Numbered from the stretch's first letter, positions 15,818-26,182 are shown. The stretch is DNA of 64,000 nucleotides from Lachnospiraceae bacterium (GCA_900753305.1 CAADYR010000035.1:22861-86860); one strand, 5' to 3'. Numbers and translations: made by a program. Notes: generated from the sequence alone by a model not told the origin.

Positions 15818-18800
15818 TCATTGCCGAAGCAACATGATTGCTCTCTCATAATCATAATTTTTCACAGCCTTTATGATCTCCTGAACCTGTTGTTCCTGAT
15901 CTGTTGACAAGTCATACCGGTTCAGCCCCTCCAACAGTCCAAGCGCTTCTTTCTTTTTAAAGATATCCAGATATGCAGCAATGCGTTCCAGTTCTTCTCT
16001 CCATTGCCCCTCCTGCAGGTCGGGTTTATCTGCTGAAGTTTGCTGTGCCTTGTTCCACATTGCAGATTCCGCATGTTTATCCAGATATTCTAAAATGATA
16101 TCGACTGTTTCGTTCCATTTATTAATTAAAACTCCATAATTTTGTTTTATATATTTTCTGTCATGCTCTTTACTCTTACACTCATGTTCGTATGCCATAT
16201 CTGCAAGTTCATCAGCGCCGATCATACGCGCACAATTCTTAAGTCCATGCACATACGTGGTGTAATTCTTCCAGTTAAACTGTTCATATGCCTCCCCAAG
16301 CAATTGCTGTTTATCCTGTCCCCTGTCCTGGGTAAACAGTTCCAGCAAATGAACATACTGGTCAAAGTCACCTGCTGTATATTTCAATGCAGCCTCTGTG
16401 TGGATTCCTCTCCTTTCCAGATAATCCTCACATACGATCTGTGTATTTTCTACTTCCTTTCGAAGTTTTACCTTAGCAGGCAGAAATTTCTTCATAACCT
16501 CGATCAGTTTCTTATATTCTACGGGCTTTGCAATGTAATCTGCAAATCCATGCCTCAAATATTCTTCCCTTGCGCCTGATACAGCGTTTGCTGTCAATGC
16601 AATTACCGGTGTATGCCTGCATCCCATGGGTCTGAGTTCCTGTATCTTTTGAAATGTTTCTATCCCATCCATGTCCGGCATCATATGATCCATCAATATC
16701 AGGTCATACTCTTTATCTTTAATCAGCTTCAGGCAGTCTTTTCCATTGGTAACGGCATCTATCTGTGCACCCGTTTTCTTCAAAAGACCTTTGATGACTT
16801 CCAGGTTCATCTCATTATCATCTACTACCAGTAATCTGACACCAGAGGCATCATACTGTTCAAGATATTGTTTAGGTCGTTTTACCGTATACTGATACCA
16901 GTCCTCAAACTTTCCAACGGGTTGCCTGTCCAATACCTTCTGCAAAACAGAAATCGTAAAGGTCGAACCTTTACCATATTCACTTTTAATCTCAATAGTT
17001 CCCTGCATTTCATTGATAATATGATTTGTAATTGCAAGTCCGAGCCCGGTTCCCTCAATGCTTCGATTCCTGTTCTCATCAAGTCTGACAAAGGACTCGA
17101 ACAGCCTCTCCTGATCTTCCCTGCGTATACCAATTCCTGTATCGGATACGCTGATATACAGACGTAATTCATCATCTGATACATTCACATGTCTTACCGA
17201 AAGTGTTATGCCGCCTTTTTGTGTATACTTGACTGCATTTGTTAACAGGTTTGTTACTGCCTGTTTAATTCTAAGCTCATCTCCATATAGCAGATTCGGT
17301 GTATTCTTTTCAACGTCAAGTTCCAGCCCAAGCCCCTTGGCAGTCGCTCTGGCACCAATAGACTGCACCAGATCATTCAGTACGTTACGCAATTCATAGC
17401 GTACGGGAGTGATTTCCATTTTACCGGCTTCAATTTTAGTAAAATCCAGAATATCATTTACCAAAGACAGCAACACATTACTTGCACTTCTTATGTTCTG
17501 CGCATAATTGATAATATCACGATCATCACATTCATTGATGATCATTTCATTCATGCCCATGATCGTGCTGATCGGCGTTCTGATCTCATGTGACATATTC
17601 GCAAGGAAATCGCTCTTTACCTTATTTGCATGCACTGCTTCCTGGTATTCTCTCTCCTGCTCCTCAGAACTTCTGAATGCTGCATAGCCAAAATTGATCA
17701 GGAAGAACAAAATTCCATAGCCAAGATACTTGCCTACAAAGAAAAGATCAAGGAACAACAGATTAACCTCTTCCAGTATGATAACACTGAAAAATCCTAT
17801 CATACCAATAATGACCGACCTTGGTTCTGCAATATCTCCATGTTTGATATATTTGCAGAAATCCACCAGACATGCAAAACAGCATACCATAATAATCATA
17901 TGCGCAACCGGCAAAAGATTGATCGCATCCTCAAGTCCTGTAAACTCCATAAAATGGCAAAAAACTACATCTGCAACTGATATCAGGATCAAAACATTAA
18001 ACTGGGTCTGATATTGGTATTTCATCAGTTCATTAAAAAACATCAATAGCGGGATTGGTGCTATCATGACCATATAAAATGTCATCAGATTCACACCGGG
18101 CAGATAACTGCTGTAGAATACACGCATATTGGACTGGCATAACAGCCATATTGCAATAACAATTGAAAATATACCCAGATATCCTATTCCTTTGCTGTCT
18201 CTGTTCTTTCTTTTGAGTACAATTCCAAAAATAATGAAAATCAATCCTACTGCAACCAGTAAGATTGCTGCAATGATCTGCCCTATATAGCGGAAAAATA
18301 TCCAGCACAACATATCCTGCTGTGTGGAATATCTTGGACAAGCCAGAACGCCTGCATAAGTGCCAATTGAAGTCTCATATGTAACTTTCAGTTCCATCCC
18401 GCTATCTTGTGGGTATACCGGAACGGATACAAAACGGCTGGCACTGTAAGTTCCTGCCAATCTGCTCTTCTTATCACTATAATATGCTCTCTCTTCCCCA
18501 TCTATGTATATTCCAATATCCTGTTCTGTACTGAATACCGTAATGTACATATTGTAATCTGTAATCTGTGGAAGCTCCATAACGATAGTGACCAGTTCAC
18601 CTGCTTTGGCATCCGGATAGGTAAAGTAACCATTGTCTCCCTGTATCGGCATTGAAGTACCGTCTTCAAGAAGCAAAGTTGCGCCATCCTCCAGATATGC
18701 GACTTGATAATTAAGTGGTGAAAATTCATCTCTTCTCGTAAACTGAAGTACCATAAAAACAGCAAATAAAAGGACAGAACTTATTATAAATAAAATTTCA

Positions 18801-18826
18801 AGAACTTTTGTCAGCCTGTTTTTCAT
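15818..18826 (-). CDS. Hybrid histidine kinase with 7TM sensor, receiver and HPt domains
   Basis: About 1000 residues. After a signal-anchor helix, an extracellular 7TMR-DISM-like region (~40-170) and seven membrane helices (~180-390) are followed by a HisKA helix with ANMSHEIRTP (His ~417), a HATPase domain (DTGIGI, GTGLGL), a receiver with LILMDHMMPDMDG, and an HPt-like domain with VHGLKN. This is a full phosphorelay in one chain, likely feeding the LytTR regulator two genes downstream. The start at 18826 is preferred because GGAGAG lies six bases before it. It is divergent from the AraC gene. Confidence 0.9.
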   Translation of the reverse strand: MKNRLTKVLEILFIISSVLLFAVFMVLQFTRRDEFSPLNYQVAYLEDGATLLLEDGTSMPIQGDNGYFTYPDAKAGELVTIVMELPQITDYNMYITVFSTEQDIGIYIDGEERAYYSDKKSRLAGTYSASRFVSVPVYPQDSGMELKVTYETSIGTYAGVLACPRYSTQQDMLCWIFFRYIGQIIAAILLVAVGLIFIIFGIVLKRKNRDSKGIGYLGIFSIVIAIWLLCQSNMRVFYSSYLPGVNLMTFYMVMIAPIPLLMFFNELMKYQYQTQFNVLILISVADVVFCHFMEFTGLEDAINLLPVAHMIIMVCCFACLVDFCKYIKHGDIAEPRSVIIGMIGFFSVIILEEVNLLFLDLFFVGKYLGYGILFFLINFGYAAFRSSEEQEREYQEAVHANKVKSDFLANMSHEIRTPISTIMGMNEMIINECDDRDIINYAQNIRSASNVLLSLVNDILDFTKIEAGKMEITPVRYELRNVLNDLVQSIGARATAKGLGLELDVEKNTPNLLYGDELRIKQAVTNLLTNAVKYTQKGGITLSVRHVNVSDDELRLYISVSDTGIGIRREDQERLFESFVRLDENRNRSIEGTGLGLAITNHIINEMQGTIEIKSEYGKGSTFTISVLQKVLDRQPVGKFEDWYQYTVKRPKQYLEQYDASGVRLLVVDDNEMNLEVIKGLLKKTGAQIDAVTNGKDCLKLIKDKEYDLILMDHMMPDMDGIETFQKIQELRPMGCRHTPVIALTANAVSGAREEYLRHGFADYIAKPVEYKKLIEVMKKFLPAKVKLRKEVENTQIVCEDYLERRGIHTEAALKYTAGDFDQYVHLLELFTQDRGQDKQQLLGEAYEQFNWKNYTTYVHGLKNCARMIGADELADMAYEHECKSKEHDRKYIKQNYGVLINKWNETVDIILEYLDKHAESAMWNKAQQTSADKPDLQEGQWREELERIAAYLDIFKKKEALGLLEGLNRYDLSTDQEQQVQEIIKAVKNYDYERAIMLLRQ

Positions 18827-19003
18827 ATTACTCTCCATAACTTTCAGTAATCTGCAAACTGTCTTTCGTGTTTCTTTTGTAACAAAGGTCAGATTTACAT
18901 AAAATTATACAACAGTCTTACTACTTTTTCCATGTATTTTTCTACTAAATGTGTTAAAATATAATAGACTAATTTATAATTTACTACAGAAAGGAGTTCC
19001 TTC

Positions 19004-19933
19004 ATGTCTGATTATCATTCTTTTGAAGACCCAGACTACTACGTAAAACGCAGCCGTAATTTATTGCAGAACGATTATCCGATAGAAATCAGTTGTCTCA
19101 ACTTTACTCAGGCTGATCCTCTGTTGATTCGTTGGCACTGGCATGAAGAAATTGAACTGGAATACATCGTCTCAGGTCAGGTCTATGTTACATGTGAAGA
19201 AGAAAATATCCTGGCATCCCAAGGGGATCTGGTATTCATTAACCAGAATGTACGCCATTTTATTACACCGGTTCAGACCGATGGTTGTCTGTTATATTCT
19301 ATCGTAGTTCACCCTACTTTTATATTTGGATTTGGCCAGTTGGAACTGGAAAAAAAATACATTGCACCTGTACTTCATGATTCTGCCCTGAAACATATTT
19401 ATATTACCAAAGACAGCCCTGATTATGAAAATTACCTGTCTGAGATCAGGGAGATTCTGTCTTTAAATGACCTCAGGGAAGACGGCTATGAGCTTTTGAC
19501 CAAATCGGTTCTTCTGCGTATCTGGTATCAGCTTTACAAAATGAGCACGACTCTTGTATCAGGTTCTGTCCCGAAAACCGCTGTTCAGGACGAACAGCGT
19601 GTAAAACAGGCAATCCTCTATATTCAGGAACATTTTATGGAAACAGTTACACTGGAAGATATTGCCGGTTCCATTATGGTAAGTAAAAGTGAATGCTGCC
19701 GGTGTTTTAAACGTACTCTGAATACTACTCCTTTTGAATATCTCATGAAATATCGTATCATGGAATCCACGAAACGTATGCACCGCAAACCGCAGGAATC
19801 CATATCTGAGATTGCAGGCTCTGTAGGATTTAACAATACCAGTTATTATAATAAGATATTTCGCAAATATATGGACTGTACTCCTACAGAATATCGTAAT
19901 TCCATAAAAAAAGAACTTCCAAAGTTGACATAA
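19004..19933 (+). CDS. AraC-family transcriptional regulator
   Basis: 309 residues: an N-terminal cupin sensing domain (RWHWHEEIELEYIVSG, then GDLVFINQNVRH) and a C-terminal pair of AraC helix-turn-helices (TLEDIAGSIMVSKSECCRCFKR and SISEIAGSVGFNNTSYYNKIF). AAAGGAG precedes the ATG. Such proteins usually sense a small carbohydrate-like ligand. It lies divergently from the hybrid-kinase operon, across 177 bases that carry TATAAT-like boxes for both directions (near 18904 and 18960). Its target is not evident. Confidence 0.9.
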   Translation: MSDYHSFEDPDYYVKRSRNLLQNDYPIEISCLNFTQADPLLIRWHWHEEIELEYIVSGQVYVTCEEENILASQGDLVFINQNVRHFITPVQTDGCLLYSIVVHPTFIFGFGQLELEKKYIAPVLHDSALKHIYITKDSPDYENYLSEIREILSLNDLREDGYELLTKSVLLRIWYQLYKMSTTLVSGSVPKTAVQDEQRVKQAILYIQEHFMETVTLEDIAGSIMVSKSECCRCFKRTLNTTPFEYLMKYRIMESTKRMHRKPQESISEIAGSVGFNNTSYYNKIFRKYMDCTPTEYRNSIKKELPKLT

Positions 19934-19987
19934 TTCTGTTACAATGTCGATAAGAAATACTACACATACTACAGAAAGGTCAACAGA

Positions 19988-20353
19988 ATGAATAACAAAG
20001 AGCGAAATCTTGCAGTGTATGAAATGCGTCAACAGGGAAGCACTTACAAGGAAATTGCCCATAAATATCACATATCCGTGGAACGCGCCCGACAGATCTG
20101 CGTCAATTTAAAAAATAAAAATATTGAGGATCTTATGAACAGCGATCTGTATCAGTTGATAGTAGATGACAGTAGTCATAATTATACTCTTACATTGTAT
20201 AACACTCTCAGAAGAGCAGGTATCGATAACGTCCACGATCTGCAGCATCGTATTGACGATATTAATGAGCATCCCGAAAATTATATATATATTGGCCAGA
20301 AGAGCCGGATTTATCTGAATGAACGGTTAGAACTTTTAAAGAAAAATGCATGA
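19988..20353 (+). CDS. Small sigma4-like HTH protein with an alpha-CTD-like tail
   Basis: 121 residues. The N-terminal half reads as a sigma-70 region-4-like helix-turn-helix (YKEIAHKYHISVERARQICVN), including the RARQI element normally used at the -35. The C-terminal half (LYNTLRRAGIDNVHDLQHRI) resembles the helix-hairpin-helix of the RNA polymerase alpha C-terminal domain. Regions 2 and 3 of a sigma factor are absent, so it is not a complete sigma factor. It may be a DNA-binding accessory factor that touches RNA polymerase. It follows the AraC gene by 54 bases and its stop lies within a terminator. Confidence 0.7.
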   Translation: MNNKERNLAVYEMRQQGSTYKEIAHKYHISVERARQICVNLKNKNIEDLMNSDLYQLIVDDSSHNYTLTLYNTLRRAGIDNVHDLQHRIDDINEHPENYIYIGQKSRIYLNERLELLKKNA

Positions 20354-20377
20354 GCCTCAGTGCCGTGCATTTATTTT
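20344..20377 (+). terminator. Intrinsic terminator
   Basis: AAATGCA (20344-20350) pairs with TGCATTT (20366-20372), followed by a T-rich run. It overlaps the stop codon of the sigma4-like gene. Confidence 0.65.
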
Positions 20378-20486
20378 TATATCATGTATCTTGAAAGAAT
20401 CGTCCAAAAATGCTATTGTAAGGTAGCTGTTTTATTTTACACAGAATGTACCTGTTGTTTACAGACAGCATGGAGGACTTTATATT

Positions 20487-22247
20487 ATGAATCAATTAAA
20501 AAAAACATTTAAAACCATACTTCCCATGGTACTTTTTCCTATTATAATACTGTACCTGTTTGAGTGGTATACGCACAATCCTTTTACTACCATGAAAATA
20601 CGGATCCAGCTATTAAACATCGTGCTGTTCGAACTGATCATGGCACTGCTTCTGTTTCTGTTCGGCAGGTTAAAAACCGCACTGCGCTGTCAGACCATCC
20701 TGTTTATGGTCATTGGACTTGCCAATTATTATGTGCTTGAATTCCGTTCTGCACCTATTATGCCCTGGGATATTCTATCAATCGGGACTGCTGCCAGTGT
20801 TGCCAACAATTTCAAATACACCCTTGGAAAAGAAACGGTTTTTGTCCTGATAGGCTTTATACTTCTGTTAATTCTGGAATCACGGATCACATTTAAATTA
20901 AAAAAAGACTGGAGAATAAGAATTGGCGGCTTTGCTGCAAGTTTTGTTCTTCTGTGGGGTTTTACTTCCATGCTCCATCAGGACAGCACTATTGTTCGCT
21001 TCAAACTGTATGATAAACTGTTTACCCCTACTGTTATGAGCAAAAGAGATGGTACTGCCGTAGCATTTTTAATGGAGTTAAAATATGTGACAGTCGAGAA
21101 ACCATCGGGTTACAACAAAGAGGATGCAGCCGACCTGCTCTCTTCCTATGATATTCCAATAGAAGAAGATTCAGCTTCTTCACCCAATGTGATCGTTATC
21201 ATGAATGAAGCTTTTTCTGATCTGTCTGTCCTTGGAAACTTTGAAACAAACGAAGATTATATGCCATTTCTGCATTCTGTCATGCAGGGAAATACCCCGA
21301 ATACTATTTCAGGCTATCTGAACGTATCCGTTCTGGGTGGTAATACAGCTAATACTGAATTTGAATTTCTGACCGGTAATACAATGGCATTTCTGCCACA
21401 GGGCAGTGTTGCTTATCAGCAATATGTAAAACACAATGACTATTCTCTTGCTACCTATTTTAAAGAGCAGGGGTATGATACAATTGCAATGCATCCGTAT
21501 AATGCTTCCGGCTGGGACAGAGACAAAGTATATCCGTTACTCGGATTCGATACCTTCTATTCCTTAAAAGACTGGGTAAATCCTCACAAGATCAGAAAAT
21601 ATGTCAGTGATAAATCCTGCTATGATAAAATCATTGAATTATATGAACAGAAGGATAAGAACACACCATTTTTCATTTTTAACGTGACGATGCAGAACCA
21701 TTCCTCTTACAGCGAAGAATATGATAATTTCCATCCTGATATCACTGTAGAGGGTACAAAATCCAGAATTCTTCCGAATTATCTGTCTCTGATCAAATTA
21801 TCCGATGAAGCTCTGGAATATTTAATCGATTATTTCTCACAGGCAGAGGAAGATACCATCATCGTATTTTTCGGTGATCACCAGCCATCTGATTCCGTTG
21901 CTGCACCAGTCTGGAAGCTCAATGGTAAATCAGGAGATGCCCTATCCGATGAAGATGAAGCACTTCGCTATAAAGTACCTTTCCTGATCTGGGCAAATTT
22001 TGATATTGATGGTGAAAGCAATGTGGAAACCAGTGCCAATTACCTTGGTGGCAAAGTTCTGCAGACAGCCGGACTTCCACTTTATAATTACAGAAATTAT
22101 CTGGTTGGACTGGAACAGGATTTCCCCATTATTTCTGCTATTCGTGCTGTGGATTCCAATGGTATCAGTACTCCTGTCAAAGAAGTAAAAGATACTCTGA
22201 ACACATATATGACGCTACAATATTATAATATATTCAGTCAAAAATAA
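20487..22247 (+). CDS. LTA synthase family protein (LtaS-like)
   Basis: 586 residues: five membrane helices (~1-165) followed by an extracellular alkaline-phosphatase/sulfatase-fold domain. Catalytic residues line up with LtaS: E241 in IMNEAFSDL, the nucleophile T287 in GGNTANTEF, and D464/H465 in FFGDHQP. It is expected to transfer glycerol-phosphate from phosphatidylglycerol onto a lipid-anchored or related polymer. It lies 15 bases before a YfhO gene, whose family glycosylates lipoteichoic acid in other Firmicutes, so the pair likely builds and decorates one cell-surface polymer. Confidence 0.88.
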   Translation: MNQLKKTFKTILPMVLFPIIILYLFEWYTHNPFTTMKIRIQLLNIVLFELIMALLLFLFGRLKTALRCQTILFMVIGLANYYVLEFRSAPIMPWDILSIGTAASVANNFKYTLGKETVFVLIGFILLLILESRITFKLKKDWRIRIGGFAASFVLLWGFTSMLHQDSTIVRFKLYDKLFTPTVMSKRDGTAVAFLMELKYVTVEKPSGYNKEDAADLLSSYDIPIEEDSASSPNVIVIMNEAFSDLSVLGNFETNEDYMPFLHSVMQGNTPNTISGYLNVSVLGGNTANTEFEFLTGNTMAFLPQGSVAYQQYVKHNDYSLATYFKEQGYDTIAMHPYNASGWDRDKVYPLLGFDTFYSLKDWVNPHKIRKYVSDKSCYDKIIELYEQKDKNTPFFIFNVTMQNHSSYSEEYDNFHPDITVEGTKSRILPNYLSLIKLSDEALEYLIDYFSQAEEDTIIVFFGDHQPSDSVAAPVWKLNGKSGDALSDEDEALRYKVPFLIWANFDIDGESNVETSANYLGGKVLQTAGLPLYNYRNYLVGLEQDFPIISAIRAVDSNGISTPVKEVKDTLNTYMTLQYYNIFSQK

Positions 22248-22262
22248 ACGGAGACTACGACT

Positions 22263-24926
22263 ATGAAAAACAAAAAGAAAATTACATTTAACAAATTGTA
22301 TTTATTTGCTTTTCTGATTCCTACTGTTATTATGCTTGTCATTTTTGCCATAAGGGAAATCTATCCTTTCGGTGACAGATCTTTCCTGCATATTGACATG
22401 TATCACCAATACTTTCCATTTCTGGTGGAATTCTATCATAAACTGAAGAATGGAGAGAGCCTGTTCTATTCCTGGAATACAGGTATTGGTTCCAACTTTC
22501 TTGCTTTGTATGTATATTATCTGGCAAGTCCTACAAACTGGTTAGCCATATTCTGTCCGGAAGGACATCTTATGGAATTCATTACCTACATGGTGGTTCT
22601 GAAAACAGGATTATGTGGAATGACTTTTGCAATCTATCTGCGTAAACACTTCCACACTGAAACCTATGCTATTTTACTTTTTTCCACCTTTTATGCCCTG
22701 TCCGGTTACATGGCAGCCTATAGTTGGAATGTAATGTGGCTTGATTGTATTGTACTGGCGCCGATTATCATCCTGGCACTGGAGAAACTGGTAGAACAGG
22801 GAGACGGCAGACTTTACTGCATTATGCTTGGTCTTTCTATCCTGTCCAATTACTATCTGTCCATTATGATATGTATTTTCCTTGTACTGTACTTTATCAT
22901 GCTTCTGGTTGCAGAAGATCCTCATAAACAGGATAATTCCAGAGCCCTGGCAATTCCTTTCCCTGCACGGTTCCAGAACTTCTATGTAAAAGCAGTTGTT
23001 CGTTTTGGAATCTATTCCCTGTTAGCAGGAGGTATTGCAGCAATCCTGCTGTTGCCGGAAGTTGCTGCGCTTCGTTTTACAGAATTCAGTGACGTGAACT
23101 TTCCCAAAACGATCAAGTCCTACTTTTCTGTCATTGATATGCTGGCAAGACACTGCTTCAACGTAACAGTAGAGACCGGTCTTGATCACTGGCCTAACAT
23201 ATATTGCGGTGTTGCTGTATTTCTGCTGCTTCCACTCTATGTGATGCAGAAAAAGATTCCAATCCGTGAGAAAGCTCCCAAGCTGATCCTGTTGGCTTTT
23301 ATCCTGATCAGCTATTCCACAAATGTGTTGAACTTTATCTGGCACGGACTCAATTACCCGGATTCTCTGCCCGCCAGACAGTCATTCCTGTATATTTTCC
23401 TGCTGCTCGCCATGTGTTTTGAAGCCTTTATGCACATCCGTGAACATTCAGGAAATGAGATCATGGGATTATTCCTGGGCGTCCTTGCCTTTATTCTCCT
23501 TTGTGAGAAGCTGATCACAGATGATTCCTTCACAGGTGCATGCTTCCTGTTCACAGGTATTTTCCTTATCTGTTATGCAGGCATGATCCACGGTTACAGG
23601 CTCCACCAGAATGCCACAAAAATTCTGACGATCATAACTCTTGTTCTGGTCGTTGCCGAATCCGGTATCAATATGTACCTGACCAGTGTTTCTACTGTAT
23701 CAAGAAGCACCTATTTATCAAATTATGATTCATACCAGACCCTGACAGAACGAACCACGGAAAATGAAGATGACTTCTTCCGTTTTGAAAAATTTGCCCG
23801 CAGGACCCAGAATGATGCCATGTTGATCGGTTTTCCATCTGCTTCCTATTTTTCCTCTACTTCCAATGCTCTGGTCAAGGATTTCTATGAAAAATATGGC
23901 ATGAAGAGCAGTCGTGTGTACTACTGTTATGACGGTGCTACTCCTGTTACAGCAGCATTGCTGACAAACAGATATATGTTGTATACAATGGACCGTGGTT
24001 ATGATTCTCTGTTCAGCCTGGCGGACACAGAAGGAAAATTATATCTATATCGAAATAATTATTCCCTGCCACTTGGTTATATGATCTCATCCGATATGGT
24101 ATCTTCTTCTGATATGGATACGATCACTGCCCACCATAATGCATTAACGGATTCAGGGCTGAATACCTCCACCCAGTCACGTAAGGATGATTCTCTGGAA
24201 GAATTGTTCAGCAGTGCCGATGATGTACAGGAAAATCTGCATGAAGATAACGAAGTCAGCTATGTTGATCATCTTAACCCCATAGAACGCCAGAATTATC
24301 TGGTAAATACTCTAGGAACAGAGGGTGACGTATTTATCCCTGTACTGGTCGATCAGGATGGAGGACGCGCTACGATCAATGTAGAAACTTCCGGTCATCT
24401 GTATGCATACACAAGCAATACCAAAATAGATAATATTAAACTGCGTTATGGTTCTGATGATAAGACATTTAAGACAATAAAGAAAAAATATATTCTGGAT
24501 CTGGGATACCACGAAGCAGGTTCTCTGCTTACTTTGACCTCTGAAAATGGAGAAGATCTGAACCTCATCGCTTACTATGTGGATGAAGGTGTCCTTGGAA
24601 ATTTCATAGACAGTCTGAATTCTCAGACCATGACTGTAGATTCTTATGATGAGACACATGTAAACGGTCATATCATAGTTACTACTCCCGGAGAACTGGT
24701 TCTGTCCATTCCATACGAACCTGGTTGGACACTTCTTGTTGATGGCAAAGAAGCTACCATAGATCTCTTTGAAGATACCATGATCAGTACCTACCTGACA
24801 GAAGGAGAGCATACAATTGCACTTTCCTACTATCCTGCAGGTTTCAATGCCGGTATCGTGATCACCATTGTCAGTCTCGCATTATTCCTTGTGCTTTGCA
24901 CACTTATCAAAAAGCAGACAAAATAA
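22263..24926 (+). CDS. YfhO-family membrane protein (GT-C-type transferase)
   Basis: 887 residues with about twelve or more membrane helices and a large C-terminal extracellular domain (~480-850) before a final helix. The opening region IYPFGDRSFLHIDMYHQYFPF contains the acidic residues typical of the first extracellular loop of GT-C glycosyltransferases. YfhO members in Bacillus and Listeria (GtlB) glycosylate lipoteichoic acid. The close link to the LtaS-like gene supports an equivalent role. The last membrane helix and KKQ-rich tail are complete, and a strong terminator follows. Confidence 0.85.
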   Translation: MKNKKKITFNKLYLFAFLIPTVIMLVIFAIREIYPFGDRSFLHIDMYHQYFPFLVEFYHKLKNGESLFYSWNTGIGSNFLALYVYYLASPTNWLAIFCPEGHLMEFITYMVVLKTGLCGMTFAIYLRKHFHTETYAILLFSTFYALSGYMAAYSWNVMWLDCIVLAPIIILALEKLVEQGDGRLYCIMLGLSILSNYYLSIMICIFLVLYFIMLLVAEDPHKQDNSRALAIPFPARFQNFYVKAVVRFGIYSLLAGGIAAILLLPEVAALRFTEFSDVNFPKTIKSYFSVIDMLARHCFNVTVETGLDHWPNIYCGVAVFLLLPLYVMQKKIPIREKAPKLILLAFILISYSTNVLNFIWHGLNYPDSLPARQSFLYIFLLLAMCFEAFMHIREHSGNEIMGLFLGVLAFILLCEKLITDDSFTGACFLFTGIFLICYAGMIHGYRLHQNATKILTIITLVLVVAESGINMYLTSVSTVSRSTYLSNYDSYQTLTERTTENEDDFFRFEKFARRTQNDAMLIGFPSASYFSSTSNALVKDFYEKYGMKSSRVYYCYDGATPVTAALLTNRYMLYTMDRGYDSLFSLADTEGKLYLYRNNYSLPLGYMISSDMVSSSDMDTITAHHNALTDSGLNTSTQSRKDDSLEELFSSADDVQENLHEDNEVSYVDHLNPIERQNYLVNTLGTEGDVFIPVLVDQDGGRATINVETSGHLYAYTSNTKIDNIKLRYGSDDKTFKTIKKKYILDLGYHEAGSLLTLTSENGEDLNLIAYYVDEGVLGNFIDSLNSQTMTVDSYDETHVNGHIIVTTPGELVLSIPYEPGWTLLVDGKEATIDLFEDTMISTYLTEGEHTIALSYYPAGFNAGIVITIVSLALFLVLCTLIKKQTK

Positions 24927-24942
24927 ACATCATAAAATAGAA

Positions 24943-24980
24943 GGAGCAAAACCACAAAAACGATGGTTTTGCTCCTTTTT
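24943..24980. terminator. Strong intrinsic terminator
   Basis: GGAGCAAAACCA (24943-24954) pairs perfectly with TGGTTTTGCTCC (24964-24975), followed by TTTTT. It ends the ltaS-like/yfhO operon; the A run on the left may also help terminate deoB on the other strand. Confidence 0.9.
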
Positions 24981-24985
24981 GCATA

Positions 24986-26182
24986 CTATACTAATTGGGA
25001 TAAAAGTGATGTTCCGATTGTATTTTGAGGCATCTCTACACCAAAGTTATCGGCAATTGTTGCACCGATCACTGCAAAAGTATCTGTATCTTCCAGTTTT
25101 CCAGAACCTTTCATAGATGGTGAATATGCAACAAATGGAACCTGTTCTCTCGTATGGTCTGTTCCTGTATAAGTAGGATCATTGCCGTGGTCTGCGGTGA
25201 TGATCAGAAGATCATCCTCACGAAGCACCTTTAACAGTTCGCCGAGTTTTACATCGAAACGCTCTAATTCTTCTGCATAGCCTTTTACATTTCTTCTATG
25301 TCCCCACAGAGCATCAAAATCTACCAGATTTACAAAACAGAATCCTGTAAAATCTCTTCCTGCAATTTCAATCGTCTGCTCCATTCCATGTACAGAACTC
25401 TTGGATTTGTTAGACTCTGTGATTCCCTCTCCGTCAAAGATATCACTGATCTTACCAACTGAGATCACATCGTATCCTGCATCCTTCAATGCATTCAATG
25501 CCGTTCTTCCATAAGGCTTCAATGCATAGTCATGACGATTGCTGGTACGTTTGAATTCCCCTTTCTTCTTCCCTACATAAGGACGGGCAATTACACGACC
25601 GACCTTCCACTCATCTCTCAGGGTAAGTTCACGGGCAATCTCACAGCAGCGATACAATTCATCCAGTCCAAAAGTTTCCTCATTTCCGCAGATCTGAAGT
25701 ACGGAATCAGCAGATGTATACACGATCATATGACCTGTTGCAATTTCTTCCTCAGCAAGTTCATCCAGAATCTCTGTTCCGCTGGCGCTCTTATTACCGA
25801 TTACCTTGTGTCCTGTTCTCTTCTCCAGTTCCTCGATCAATTCTTTTGGGAAACCTGTCTCTGTAAAGGTCTGGAATGGAGTCGTAATATGAAGTCCCAT
25901 CATTTCCCAATGTCCTGTCATGGTATCTTTTCCGGTACTTGCTTCATTCATCCTGGTATAGTAAGCCAATGGCTTCTCTACAGGTGCAATATTCTTTAAC
26001 TCCTTTAGATTGGCAATTCCCAGCTTCTGCATATTGGGAATGTTCAGATTTCCTACTGTCTGCGCAATATGTCCTAATGTGTCAGTTCCTGCATCATGGT
26101 ATTCTGCCGCATCTTTTGCATTACCGATACCACAGGAATCAATAACGATTGTAAAAATTCTACGATATTTCTTTATCTCCAT
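24986..26182 (-). CDS. deoB: Phosphopentomutase
   Basis: 398-residue cytoplasmic enzyme of the alkaline-phosphatase superfamily that interconverts ribose- or deoxyribose-1-phosphate and -5-phosphate. Key stretches are IVIDSCGIGNAKDA at the N-terminus (first metal Asp), DTMTGHWE with the catalytic Thr, and ITADHGNDPTYTGTDHTRE with metal ligands near the C-terminus. It follows udp by 23 bases, so the operon releases pentose-1-phosphate from nucleosides and feeds it to the pentose-phosphate pool. AAGGAG precedes the ATG. Confidence 0.96.
   Translation of the reverse strand: MEIKKYRRIFTIVIDSCGIGNAKDAAEYHDAGTDTLGHIAQTVGNLNIPNMQKLGIANLKELKNIAPVEKPLAYYTRMNEASTGKDTMTGHWEMMGLHITTPFQTFTETGFPKELIEELEKRTGHKVIGNKSASGTEILDELAEEEIATGHMIVYTSADSVLQICGNEETFGLDELYRCCEIARELTLRDEWKVGRVIARPYVGKKKGEFKRTSNRHDYALKPYGRTALNALKDAGYDVISVGKISDIFDGEGITESNKSKSSVHGMEQTIEIAGRDFTGFCFVNLVDFDALWGHRRNVKGYAEELERFDVKLGELLKVLREDDLLIITADHGNDPTYTGTDHTREQVPFVAYSPSMKGSGKLEDTDTFAVIGATIADNFGVEMPQNTIGTSLLSQLV

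Noticed and set aside
17630..18011. Overlapping plus-strand frames within the hybrid-kinase gene
   Set aside because: They are antisense to a well-supported coding sequence and have no recognisable domain or ribosome site.
19559..20071. 170-codon minus-strand frame opposite the AraC and sigma4-like genes
   Set aside because: It spans the ends of two plus-strand genes and their intergenic region, lacks a ribosome site and has no recognisable motif.
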